DNA from: Vitellaria paradoxa | Taxonomy: Eukaryota > Streptophyta > Magnoliopsida > Ericales > Sapotaceae | Direction of reading: 5' to 3' | NCBI GenBank assembly: GCA_019916065.1 | Contig: CM034233.1 | Coordinates: 47,570,141-47,634,140, forward strand | DNA: 64,000 bases | Shown: piece after piece, positions 20,957 through 30,398 of the stretch | Position numbering within the stretch: position 1 is the first letter of the stretch | How the letters are laid out: the number at the start of each line of letters is the position of its first letter | Notes under the pieces: model-generated | The model's input: only the letters and a program-made list of their open reading frames with translations | What the model was told of the DNA's origin: nothing | Databases searched by the model: none | Made by a program: the position numbers and the translations under genes

Positions 20957-21641
20957 AACCTATATCCACACATATGGTGTAGGGTTGGAAAATTTATCTT
21001 TAAAACTTGTTTAAGTAAAAAAAAAAAAAAAAACTTAGTTAGGGTTTTGAAATAGAGTTCAAAGTCATTGGGACATTAAACCAGACACTTGGTATGCACG
21101 GGTGTCAACTCACAATCAAGGCCTAGTTATAACACAGGCAAATCGATTTCAGTTAGTAAACCTAATTTTTAAGCTTGTTACAAATCCCTCAAAAATCATA
21201 TTTCATTGAAGAACATGCAATCCAAATCAACCATCTTTCAACCACTACATTCCTAGATTAAAACCAAGGATGAAATCCTACCCTAGCATACTTAAACTAA
21301 AAGTTTGAAATGAGAAACAACCATACAAACCTTCCATTGAATAAAACTATAGATGGAAACAAAAAAATAAAGATTGAAAACTAAAAGAAAATGAGAAGAA
21401 GTAATAGAGAAACGAAATTGAACTTTGTAATCAAACAAAATGCGATTTCACTTGCAAAACTTGTAAACCCTTGGAAGAGAGAAATGAGAAGTGATGAATA
21501 TGACCAAAAGTAATTCTTCAGAAAAAAAAACCTCCCTAAGTCGAAATAGAAGCCTATATTTATAGGCCACCCAATGTCAAGGGTAAAACGGTAACTTAAT
21601 AAATATAACAAAAAGTAAATTGTTAAGCTTCTTCACATAGA

Positions 21642-21850
21642 GGGGTACCTGGGGTGGTTAGTGTGGCGCTCGGCTGAATTTTTGGAATAAAACAACTCTA
21701 TAGGGGCTCCCGAGTTAGCTAGCCTAAACGTCTGAGACAAGGTTGCTCTCTGGGGCACCCGGGCAGTATGATGGGGTGCCCAGCTGATCTTTTGATGCAA
21801 TCGTACTCTTTGGGGGCACCCGGGTTGAGGAGGGGGCACCCCACTGTGCT
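21642..21850. repeat. GC-rich degenerate tandem repeat in solo LTR
   Basis: Four imperfect units starting near 21642, 21703, 21752 and 21813, each opening with GGGG(C/T)(A/T)CCC and closing with a GCTGA-like word. Units two and three hold GGGGCACCCGGG-type palindromic words. On the minus strand they lie upstream of a TATAAATATAGG motif (about 21557-21568), so they sit in the LTR promoter region. The open frame at 21633-21839 is a by-product of the repeat. Confidence 0.65.
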
Positions 21851-22086
21851 TACTTTAGTTCATGGAGCTTCTTTCATCCTTTCTTCTTGCTTCTTTGATC
21901 TTCTCTTCTTCTCCAATGCCTAAAACATCCTCAATTCCACCAAATGATGGTCAAACACCTGTAAAGCCTCACAAGAACATGCATTAGATCAAAAGTCCAA
22001 TAACTTGTGGGAAATGACTAGTCAAAGTGTTTGTAAATGGGTGTAAAACCATAACTATATAATGATTTATATGAACAATCAATTAT

Positions 22087-23346
22087 TTTATTGGTTGTTT
22101 AAAGATTTTCGAAGGAAGATTGTAAATTTCATATGTTATTACAACTTTGACTATTTAGTTCAATTTCTAGCCGAAAGTTTAGTACTTAAAATTATGACGG
22201 ATTTCTATAGATTTTATACAAATTTTCTTTGAAGGTTGACATGTTGCAAAGATTCTAATAAAAAAACTTGTATTTGTTTAATAGTTGAATATTACACTTG
22301 CAATATATTTTCACTTCAAATTATGGAGACATTTGATTATGCATTATTTTGCACAATTATTTTAGGTGTAGTGATATATTAAAATTTTTACATATTAAAT
22401 TATGAAATGATTTTAAAAAAAATTACTAGTATTAGCTCGATTAGTGTTTTCATGATGATATTGATTCAGGTACTTATTGTTATTCGGTTATGTTACTTTG
22501 ATAATTTATGACTTTCATTTGGGAGTTTGTTGAATTATCAAATTTACGATTTCCTAAATATTATAGCTCGAGATAAATTTTTGATATTGTAAATTTTATT
22601 TGGGGCTCCATGAGACCTTAGGCCATGGCATTTTATATTTGGTTAAATTATATTTTCTATGGATCTAGGAAACATATTATTTTATATACATTGGTTTTAT
22701 GTGGAGATTACTAGTTTGAATGGGTGCTTATATGAGTTGCTATGTGTGGAGGTTGTGAGCTCATTAGTTAATTTCTTTATTGGTTTGCTTTGTGTGGTAG
22801 GGTAGAATTGTAGTTTCTTGATGATTAAGCTACTGGTTGCATTTGTTAGGCTTGGTGTGTAGTTTTTCTTAGTTCCAATTTTGTTGTTGTTTGGTAGGGA
22901 TGGATGGTGCTTATGATTTGGTTGTGGGTTAGTATTGAAGATTGGTTTACATTTTGTGATGCATACTTGTTGTCATTTGTTGCATTATTACTATTTTGGT
23001 CTGTCTTGTGTTGTGATTTTGATTAGATTTATTTATTTGTATTTTCCTTGGTGAGTTAGATTTGTGTCGATTGTGACCCATAGTTGTGATCTTACTGTTT
23101 ATTCAGGAGTATATCTCTTAAATTTTGTAATCATTTTTATGTTAATATATTTTTTGTTACCTTTCAAAAAAAAAAAAGAAAAAAATGGTTTTGTGTGAAT
23201 AGTATGCATAGGTTTATATAGGTTTAAACTTGTACAATTAATTTATTTTTAAAGTGCTCGAGACTATATAGTATTTGTAGAGGCATGTGGTTTGGATTTA
23301 CTTATATTATAAATTTTGAGGATGAAATTTTTGTATAGAGGGTAGG
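22087..23346 (+). other. AT-rich spacer with possible LINE tail and gypsy 3' fragment
   Basis: No gene. TTTTTTGTTACCTTTC followed by an A-run at about 23152-23177 resembles the 3' end and poly-A tail of a plant LINE. Further on, TTTTGAGGATGAAATTTTT and AGAGGGTAGGATG (about 23315-23348) resemble the end of the internal region and polypurine tract of a Tekay-type gypsy element. Confidence 0.35.
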
Positions 23347-23546
23347 ATGCAATGACTTAGAAATTTAAATTTTTACTTTGGTTGTTTTTTCCAATTAATA
23401 TTTAATTTGTAATAAGAAATTTGGTTAATTTAAAATTTCAAGCCATTAATTAAATGTTAATTTTATTGTAGATGCACAAGTTGTGTGAGAATTTTTTTTG
23501 GTAATTAAATATTTTTTGAATTATAAATTATGGTTTGATTTTAATT
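23347..23546 (+). repeat. Possible gypsy LTR fragment interrupted by element C
   Basis: Begins TGCAATGACTTAG after the polypurine-like GGGTAGGATG, the form typical of Tekay/Del-type LTR starts. It is cut at 23546 by element C and would resume at 30404. The far end is not identified. Confidence 0.4.
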
Positions 23547-23718
23547 TATTAGAATATTTAGGGAATAATTGATGGATTATGATTTAATTATTTTTTGTTA
23601 TTAGCATACACTGGTTGATTCCAGTTTCCTTTTTTGTAACCTAAACTTTGATCATAAATATAATATAAGGGAAAGCAAGAATTTAACTCTCTCAATTATT
23701 CTACTTTGATTTCTAACT
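23547..23718 (+). repeat. 5' LTR of element C
   Basis: 172 bp ending TTCTAACT. It aligns end to end with 30227-30398; the start is TATTAG instead of TGTTAG. It includes an ATCATAAATATAA TATA-like stretch near 23652. Confidence 0.88.
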
Positions 23719-23730
23719 TGGTATCAAAGC
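23719..23730 (+). promoter_or_regulatory. Primer binding site, element C
   Basis: TGGTATCAAAGC immediately after the LTR, complementary to initiator tRNA-Met. Confidence 0.9.
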
Positions 23731-24371
23731 TGAAGATTCCAATGAAAAAAAATCATCAAAACCTTAGCAGCAATTGTTCGTGCTACTAGCATACCTCCGG
23801 TCAGTGATATCAATTGTTGTCATCACTAAAAAGATCATCTTCCTTCGTTAATTCCAACAACTAGCGATTGAAATATCCGAGATCTACAGGAGCTCCAGCA
23901 GCGCGTGAAGGAGCGTTTGAACTTGTAATACGCATGCTGGCCCGCAAACCCTAGCCACGCCTTCGGCGACTTTTGGCGGTTGTCACCGAATGTAGGAGAT
24001 CATCCCACTGCCTTCTTTGTTGATTCTCGTTGCTTGATTTCTCTGCTGGACGCCTTGCGTCACCAGTTGAATGCTTCATACAGTCGGTTGAATGGTTCAC
24101 ATCATTGCTTGATTACTTGTTAGTGACTGCTAGCAGACGTGTTGGTTGATTTCTATATTGAATGCCGGTGACACATCGATTGCTGGTTTAATTGATTACT
24201 TGATTTCTTCAAGTCAATTGTTCACTCATCGATTTCTTCTACCATCATTGCTTGGCTACTCATAGATCCTTGGTCGATTGCCAAATTATTGTTTGATTGG
24301 TTAGCTTCTTATTGATTACAAGATTTTTTTGTTGCTTGAAACTTGTTTGGTTGTCATTTAATTAAGATGTA

Positions 24372-25250
24372 ATGGAGACTAATCCTTCTAAGCAAGAGTC
24401 TTTGGTCCCAATTTTGACAGTACTAATTGTTCCATCTGACAGTTTTCCCAAATCAATTTTTATTGAGAAATTAAATGGAACGAATTATTTGACATGGTCA
24501 CATGTTGTTTGAATCTTTCTCATTGGCCGACAAATGGAACACTTTATCACAGATTCACCTCCAAATTCTAAGCCTACTAATTAGTGGCGATGATGTGCTA
24601 CAGGAACTGTTGTTATGAATTAGTTATGGCATAGCTTGGGGCCTTTCATTTTGCGCACATCTTCATTTTATGATACTGTAAAAGCAAACTAGCACTCTCT
24701 AGCCGACTCTTTTCCCAGCAGAGTAATGTTTCTGAAATATTTGAGGCATATGAACAACTCTTCTCTTTCAAATAGAATGGTCGCCTTCTTTCTGAGTATT
24801 ATAGCACTTTTTAAGGTCTTTGTGATCATCTGATACAGTTTTGTCCTTTTCTTGAAACTAAGGCTGACATGATTAAATAATGGGAGGAACTTATGACTAT
24901 TTTGCTCCTTATTGGTCTTAACAATGACCTTTGTGGCTATCATGATCAGCTTCTAGCTAGAGAGACAATTCCTCCCATGGCAAATGCCTACTCTTGCTTG
25001 CAGTGCTCTTCTTTAGGCCATCATTCTTAAACCACATCTTTTTCTTCTGGTGGTTTTGATTTTGCTGCTTTGGTTGGTGGTTTTGGTGGTCGAGGTAATT
25101 CTCGTGGTATATCTCGAGGTGGATCATGTGGTGGCTGCAATTCTCGTGTGTGGGTCTCGTAGCAATGGTAGAAGTTCTAGGAGAGGTACAAAGAAGTATG
25201 ATCATTGTGGTGGCACTAACCACACAGAACTATACTACTGGGAGAAGTAT
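24372..25250 (+). pseudogene. Element C gag remnant with broken zinc knuckle
   Basis: ATG at 24372 opens METNPSKQESLVPIL. Then EKLNGTNYLTWSHVV marks the Copia gag domain, followed by IGRQMEHFITDSPPN and a damaged stretch to about 25000. A glycine-rich segment and the knuckle relic DHCGGTNHTELYYW (about 25200-25240) follow; the first and last cysteines of the CCHC pattern are lost. Many stops. Gag would have formed the particle. Confidence 0.75.
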
Positions 25251-25373
25251 GGTCATCTTGAGCAAACCCATCAAGTTGCTGCTAAACCTACAGGCTTTGA
25301 TTTTGGTCCCTGTACTTCTAGTAATCCTCTAGTAACCTATAATGGTTCATAGAGTCCATTCTCTATTGTAGAG

Positions 25374-25700
25374 TTGTATGCTATTGTGCAGGCTCGTCAC
25401 ATCTCTCGCTTTTCTAGTTCCATTGCTACCTTGGCCCATTCAAGTAATAGTGCTTATTTTTTCTCCTTATCTACTCCACAATGGATTCTTAACTCTAGTG
25501 CTAGTGCTAGTGCTCATATATTAGGTAACCCTTATTTGTTTTCTCATTTGACTACCACCACTCATCACCTGACATTTGCTAATGGGTCATTCCAGTCTGT
25601 GGCTGGTAAAGACACCTCGAACCCTCAACATCATTATCATCACCTTCAAGTCTTTGTGTGCCTAACTTTCCTTTTAATTTATTATCTGTTAGTTAGTTAA
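25374..25700 (+). pseudogene. Element C protease remnant, catalytic Asp replaced
   Basis: STPQWILNSSASASAHILGN near 25474-25535 corresponds to the usual W-I-L-D-S-G-A-S protease motif. The catalytic aspartate reads as asparagine and the glycine as serine, so it is catalytically dead even where the frame is open. LTFANGSFQSVAGK follows as in the family. Confidence 0.75.
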
Positions 25701-25859
25701 CTAGACTCTTAAATTGCTCCATAATCTTTTCTCCATCTTCTTGCATTTTTTGGGATCTCAAGATGTAGAGGATGATTGGTTCAGGATGTGAGCAGGATGG
25801 TCTCTATTAACTTGATCCTGCTAGTTTCTCTTCGTCTCCTTTAGTTTTTCATATGTCTG

Positions 25860-26560
25860 ATTCACCTCTTCAGTGGCATTACTAGTTAGGTTATCCATCT
25901 TTGTCTCGAATCAATCTTGCCATTCCTAGTCTTGGTTCTATATCAAGTCTTGAGTGCAAAGCTTATCAACTGGGAAAGCACCACCGTAGTTCTTTTCCTA
26001 GTAGTAGTCATGGTTGTGAATCTGAACCTTTTTTTGTGGTCCATAAGGACATTTTGGGTTATTTTAGAGTTTTTACTATTAATGGCTATTGGTATTTTGT
26101 CATATTTGTGGATGATTTCACGCGTATAACATGGTTATTTTTAACGAAAAATCGTTATGAGTTACCTAATATTGTCTTACGCTTTTATAATGAAGTTCTT
26201 ACTCAGTTTGATAAGAGAATCAAAATTTTACGGTTTGATAATGCTTTAGAATATACCAAGTCTATTATGGATAAATTTTCTGTTGATAAGGGCATCATCC
26301 ATCAAACCTCATATGTTCATACATCTCAATAGAATAGTGTTGCTAAATGCAAACATCACCATCTATTGGATGTAGCTCACACTTTACAAATACATATGAA
26401 TGTTCTGAAATCATATTGGGGTGATATTGTCTTAATTGCTTGTCACCTTGTTAATCATGTCCCGTCTGTCACTCTTGGTAATCGGTGTTATCGTTATTAT
26501 TGTTTATCACCTCGATCTCATTGATGTATTTTCTTTCAGAAGGGTTATCACTGTTATCAT
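25860..26560 (+). pseudogene. Element C integrase remnant
   Basis: Pre-integrase region near 25860-25985 (LGYPSLSRI, LECKAYQLGKHHRSSFP), then the core: YWYFVIFVDDFTRITWLFL (near 26085-26140), VLTQFDKRIKILRFDNALEY and IIHQTSYVHTSQ followed by a stop where QNSVAKCKHHHLL continues. Clear Copia integrase order with multiple breaks. Confidence 0.82.
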
Positions 26561-26640
26561 CCTCCATCTTGTCAATCCTTTGTTAGTGCTGATGTTACTT
26601 TTTTTTTTAGTCTACACCCTATTTTCGGGTTCAAGGGGAG

Positions 26641-27063
26641 TTGTCATCTTATGAGAGGGACTTCTCTCCTTCCTCTCAAGAGGGGGAGACCTCTATATCT
26701 ATTCCATTTGCTAATCAAGTTCCTTCTATTCTTAATGTGCCATTACAGGTCTATCAATGTCGTGCTCGCCCTGCTCCAATCAAGACTGCACTTGTGGATC
26801 CTGTACCCCTTGAGACACCTGCTTTTGATACTTCTACTCCTAAACTAAACACTTCTGTCGCTAGCCAGGATAAGCCTAAGCCTCTTGCTATTGATGATCT
26901 TGATCTTTCTATTACCAAAGATGAGGTAAATGTATATACACTCAGTATCCCATTGCTAAATTTGTTTCCTATCATCGTATGTTACCATGATTCTAATCAT
27001 TCATTTGTGCCTTGTCTTTTGTTTCTATTATTACATCTTATAATCAGGCACTATTATAACTAG
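26641..27063 (+). pseudogene. Element C integrase-RT linker
   Basis: Open for 140 codons with no catalytic motif. It is rich in S, P and T (SSYERDFSPSSQEGETSISI), and LNLFPIIVCYH-like sequence leads to the RT start (MDEEMQALHHNQTGAYF at 27078). It matches the variable linker of Copia polyproteins. Confidence 0.6.
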
Positions 27064-27069
27064 GTTGAA

Positions 27070-27830
27070 AAAAAGCAATGGATGAGGAGATGCAAGCACT
27101 ACATCACAACCAGACTGGAGCTTACTTCTCTTCCCCCTGGAAAGAAGACTATTGGTTGTCGTCGGGTTTACACAATAAAGTACCACCATGTAGTTCAGTT
27201 GAGCATCTCAAAGTTGTTTGGTTGCTAAGGTTTATACCTAAACTTATGGTATGGATTATTTTGAGACTTTCTCACTAGTGGCTCGTCTTAATTTATTCCA
27301 CATTTTTCTTGTAGTGGCAGTGTGGAAGTCTTGACCCTTATTCTAATTGGACATTAAAAATGCTTTTTTGCATGGTGAACTTTAGGAGGAGGTATATATA
27401 TGGATCAGCCACCGATGTATACTGCTACAAGAAATGAGCACCTTGTTTGTTGCTTACCCAAAGCCTTGTATGGACTTAAACAATCTCCAGTGCATGGTTT
27501 GATTGGCTTAGCTCTGCTCTTTTAAATTATGGTTTCAAACGGTCCACCTCTGATCACTCAGCATTTGTTCATCAATCACCATCTGGTACCATTATCTTGA
27601 TTATTTATAGGGATGATATCATCATTTCAAGTGATGAGGCTAAAGGGAGTTCAAAATTAAAGAGTTATCTAGGGAAACAATTTCACACAAAAGATCTCAG
27701 AGTTTTACCTTATTTTCTTGGGATTAAAGTTGCTCGTTCTTCTTAGGGTAATCTCAAAGAAAATGTGTTCTGGATTTACTCTCTCAGACTAGACTTTTAA
27801 GTTCTCATCTTGTTGATACTCCTACGAATT
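27070..27830 (+). pseudogene. Element C reverse transcriptase remnant
   Basis: DEEMQALHHNQT opens the domain. KALYGLKQSP-like sequence appears near 27463-27490. IIYRDDIIISSDEA at about 27600-27640 stands where YVDD is expected; the catalytic aspartates remain but the second residue is arginine. LPYFLGIKVARSS follows. Repeated frameshifts make it non-functional. Confidence 0.8.
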
Positions 27831-27859
27831 CCTCTATTCACTTGGATAATGAGAGTGGT

Positions 27860-28158
27860 GATCCTTTTCTTAATGTTGGTCATTATCGACGCCTTGTGAG
27901 TAAGCTGATTTATCTTACTGTGACTTATCCTAATATTACATATGCAGTTGGTGTGGTCAGTTAGTTCATGCATGCTTCACACAAACCTCACTTTGAAATT
28001 GTGTGTCGTATTTTGAGGTATTTAAAAACTTGTCTTGGTAAAGGTCTACTCTATCAAGCTTCTACCATGATAAATGTAACTAGATACAGTGATGCAGATT
28101 AGGCTGGTAGTCATTCAGATTAGAGGTCTACTTCTAAATACTATACTTTTATTGGTGG
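27860..28158 (+). pseudogene. Element C RNase H remnant, 5' part
   Basis: Shows LIYLTVTYPNITYAVGVV, a RILRYLKTCLGKGLLY stretch and RYSDAD followed by a stop, then STSKYYTFIGG, where the solo LTR interrupts it. The rest is at 29827-30226. Confidence 0.85.
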
Positions 28159-29821
28159 TGATTGCTCGCAATTATTGTTGATTTTAACCTCATTTTACAC
28201 TCTTGTTTGGAACATTTAATCAAGCAAAATTTATTTCTTATCATGTTTTGAGTATTTATATTGTTTTTATGTGTTTTGTAAAGAAAGGCAACTTAGAAGT
28301 TCGAAGAAGCAAATCAGCAGAGAAGTGGAAAAGCTTGTTGTTTACAACTTGGGGCATATCTTCAGCTTTCGGGGTCTAATTAAGGTGATTCAAAAGCCAA
28401 AATCAAGTACACATTCTAAGCTACAACTTTTATGAAGAACCCAAGTCCAAAAGAGGTATACATCTGCCCCGAAATCAGCTTGTGAAGTTGCACAATTCAA
28501 ATGGTTCAGCATAACACCCTGTCACAACTCTGATTGATGTGATTCTTCTTGGGTTGGAAAGAAGACTCAAAGGGCTACAATATAGTGTTTGGAGTTGAGC
28601 ACTATCCCCCCGTCGGGATGGCAAAGACCAGTAGGTTCCTGACTCTAGATTGTAAAGCAGACAATTTCACTACCCAATGGTGTCGGGACGTAGCGGCCTC
28701 AATGGTTCAGATTTTAGGGTTTTTCCACATTCTTCTATAAACACAGATGTTGCATTAGACTTTTGGGTGCTGCTCGTACATTTTATGGTTATTTTTCTGA
28801 TACTTTTCTTTGAGTTTTAGAGAGTTTTCATTATGTTTGATTTGAAGAATTAGCTACATTACGTTTACGCATTTGTTTGGTTAAACTTTTGTATGGTGAT
28901 TTTGTTTTTCTCTCTCGTAGGGTTTATGTGTAAGTGACTTATTTTTCAATATTTTCAATTAAATGATCTTCGTTTTAGTTCTTTTCTTTCGTTGTTATTT
29001 CGTACTTGTTTTACAACATTTGCATGAACTTCGTTTTCACTTCTTTTCAAATTAAAATATAGAATGGATGTTTATTCTTCTTTGCGTAGCCTTATTTACG
29101 AGTCAAACATGCTAGGCTAAATCCATCATAGTTTTAACCTAGGAATGTAATAGAAGAGAAGAAGATAGATTCGAATATTTTGATCTTAAATGAAATATAT
29201 TTTTGGTTAGATTGTAAAATTTGTTGAATCTAGGTTTAACCCTAGAAATCAAATCACCAGTGTTATAATCAGCCCTTGGTTATAAGTTGAAGCTCGTACA
29301 CACTGAGTTTCTGATTCAATGTCTCGGTGACTTCGAATCTAATTTCAAAACCCTAGTTCAATGTATGTTTTACGAAAAGATTTATGGAGTTAAATCTTCT
29401 AACCTGGCACTACATGCGTAGATGCTACATTAAGTTATAAACATATTCGAATCGATCCCTTTGAATCCATTATAGAAATAAGTTAAAACCAAGTATTTTC
29501 ATTTAAGAGTAATTTGCTAAAATTAAATCGTGTCTTTTCATTAGTGTTTTTTTGTTTAAGCTAAGTTTTGTGTTGAAGCATCTTTCAAAGCTATTTTCGA
29601 AGACCCAAAAAATAAAAAAATAAAAATAAAGATAAAAATAAAAAAATAGTCTTTCGCTTTTTAATTTACTATTATTTGTAAGTGCTTTCAAACAAGTTTT
29701 CCCCAAAACCAATAGTCACACAGTTGCTCCCTGTGGAGATGACCTAGGATTTAGCTGGACTAAATTACGACCACCTCTTGCATTTGAGAGTATAAACCCT
29801 TTTAATTTCTAAGAGTGGTCA
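28159..29821 (+). mobile_element. Solo LTR (plus strand) nested in element C
   Basis: TGATTGCTCG...GAGTGGTCA, 1663 bp, inserted into the RNase H frame of C. The flanking 5-mers are GGTGG (28154-28158) and AGTGG (29822-29826). Removing the insert restores a continuous RNase H reading (FIGG followed by NLVT). No priming site or coding domain occurs inside. It is the same broad family as the split solo LTR at 11543-22081. Open frames inside (28549-28740, 29503-29712) have no motif. Confidence 0.88.
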
Positions 29822-29826
29822 AGTGG

Positions 29827-30226
29827 TAATCTTGTCACCTAGCACATAAAAAGCAGACTGTAGTGGCTCGATCTAGTGCTCAGACCAAGTATTGTGCCAT
29901 GGCTCATACTGCGTCTGAGATTCTTTGGGTTTGTTCTTTACTTTGAGATTTTGTGTTGATATTTCAGCTTCGATGTCTATGTTTTGTGATAATCAGGTTG
30001 CAACCTTCATTGCTAATAACCCTATTTTTCATGGCGTACCAAGCATATAGAGGTTGATTGTCATCTTATTCAAAATCTCCTGGTTTGGTTTGATATCATT
30101 ACTCCATTTGTACGATCAGACTCTCAGTTGGGTGATATTCTCACTAAGCCCTTAACTAGTCCTCTGTTTCAGAAAATGTTTACGAAGCTGGACATGTTTG
30201 ATCTTTATGCTGCAGCTTGAGGGGGG
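29827..30226 (+). pseudogene. Element C RNase H remnant, 3' part, and polypurine tract
   Basis: Continues the RNase H after the insert: NLVT, KKQTVVARSSAQTKYCAMA, then RTKHIEVDCHL-like and GDILTKPLTSPLF, ending near 30218. GAGGGGGG at 30219-30226 is the polypurine tract next to the 3' LTR. Confidence 0.85.
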
Positions 30227-30398
30227 TGTTAGAATATTTAGGGAATAATTGATGGATTATGATTTGGTTATTTTTAGTTATTAGCATATACTGGTTGATT
30301 TTAGTTTTCTTTTTTATAACCTCAATTTTGATTATAAATACAGTATGAAGGAGAGGAAGAATTTAACTCTCTCAATTATTCTACTCTGATTTCTAACT
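30227..30398 (+). repeat. 3' LTR of element C
   Basis: 172 bp, TGTTAGAATATTTAGGG to TTCTAACT. Matches 23547-23718 with scattered transitions. Confidence 0.9.

Larger units (their letters stand above)
11543..22081 (-). mobile_element. Solo LTR (minus strand) split by element B
   Basis: Plus-strand ends are TGACCACACTC at 11543 and CAATCA at 22081, so the LTR reads TGATTG...GTGTGGTCA on the minus strand. It is flanked by a perfect 5-bp duplication ATTAT (11538-11542 and 22082-22086). Element B with its duplication occupies 11885-20961, leaving about 1462 bp of LTR. Read on minus, it shares a long ordered set of phrases with the solo LTR at 28159-29821 (TTTTCATTAGTGTTTT, AAAACCAAGTATTTT, a TCACACA...TTGCTCCC...GGAGATGAC stretch, matching TGATTG starts). 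No internal domain exists, so it is a solo LTR left by LTR-LTR recombination. The family is a gypsy type by style, not proven. Confidence 0.82.
23547..30398 (+). mobile_element. Copia element C, decayed, split by a solo LTR
   Basis: Two LTRs of equal length (172 bp: 23547-23718 and 30227-30398) flank gag, protease, integrase, RT and RNase H remnants in Copia order. Flanking 5-mers TAATT (23542-23546) and TAATC (30399-30403) match at four of five positions. Removing the nested solo LTR and its duplication (28159-29826) leaves about 5.18 kb, a normal size for a small Copia element with short LTRs (Ale-like is a guess). It has far more stops and frameshifts than A or B, and its catalytic residues are changed. 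Confidence 0.92.

Noticed and set aside
21633..21839. Proline-rich minus-strand protein (PPPQPGCPQRV...)
   Set aside because: By-product of the GC-rich tandem repeat in the solo LTR; no start context or homology.
23152..23187. Firm LINE insertion at the poly-A tract
   Set aside because: The tail resembles a LINE 3' end, but no RT sequence and no target duplication could be found, so it is only mentioned as possible.
28549..28740. Small ORF inside the nested solo LTR
   Set aside because: No motif, not conserved in the related solo LTR, and within LTR sequence.
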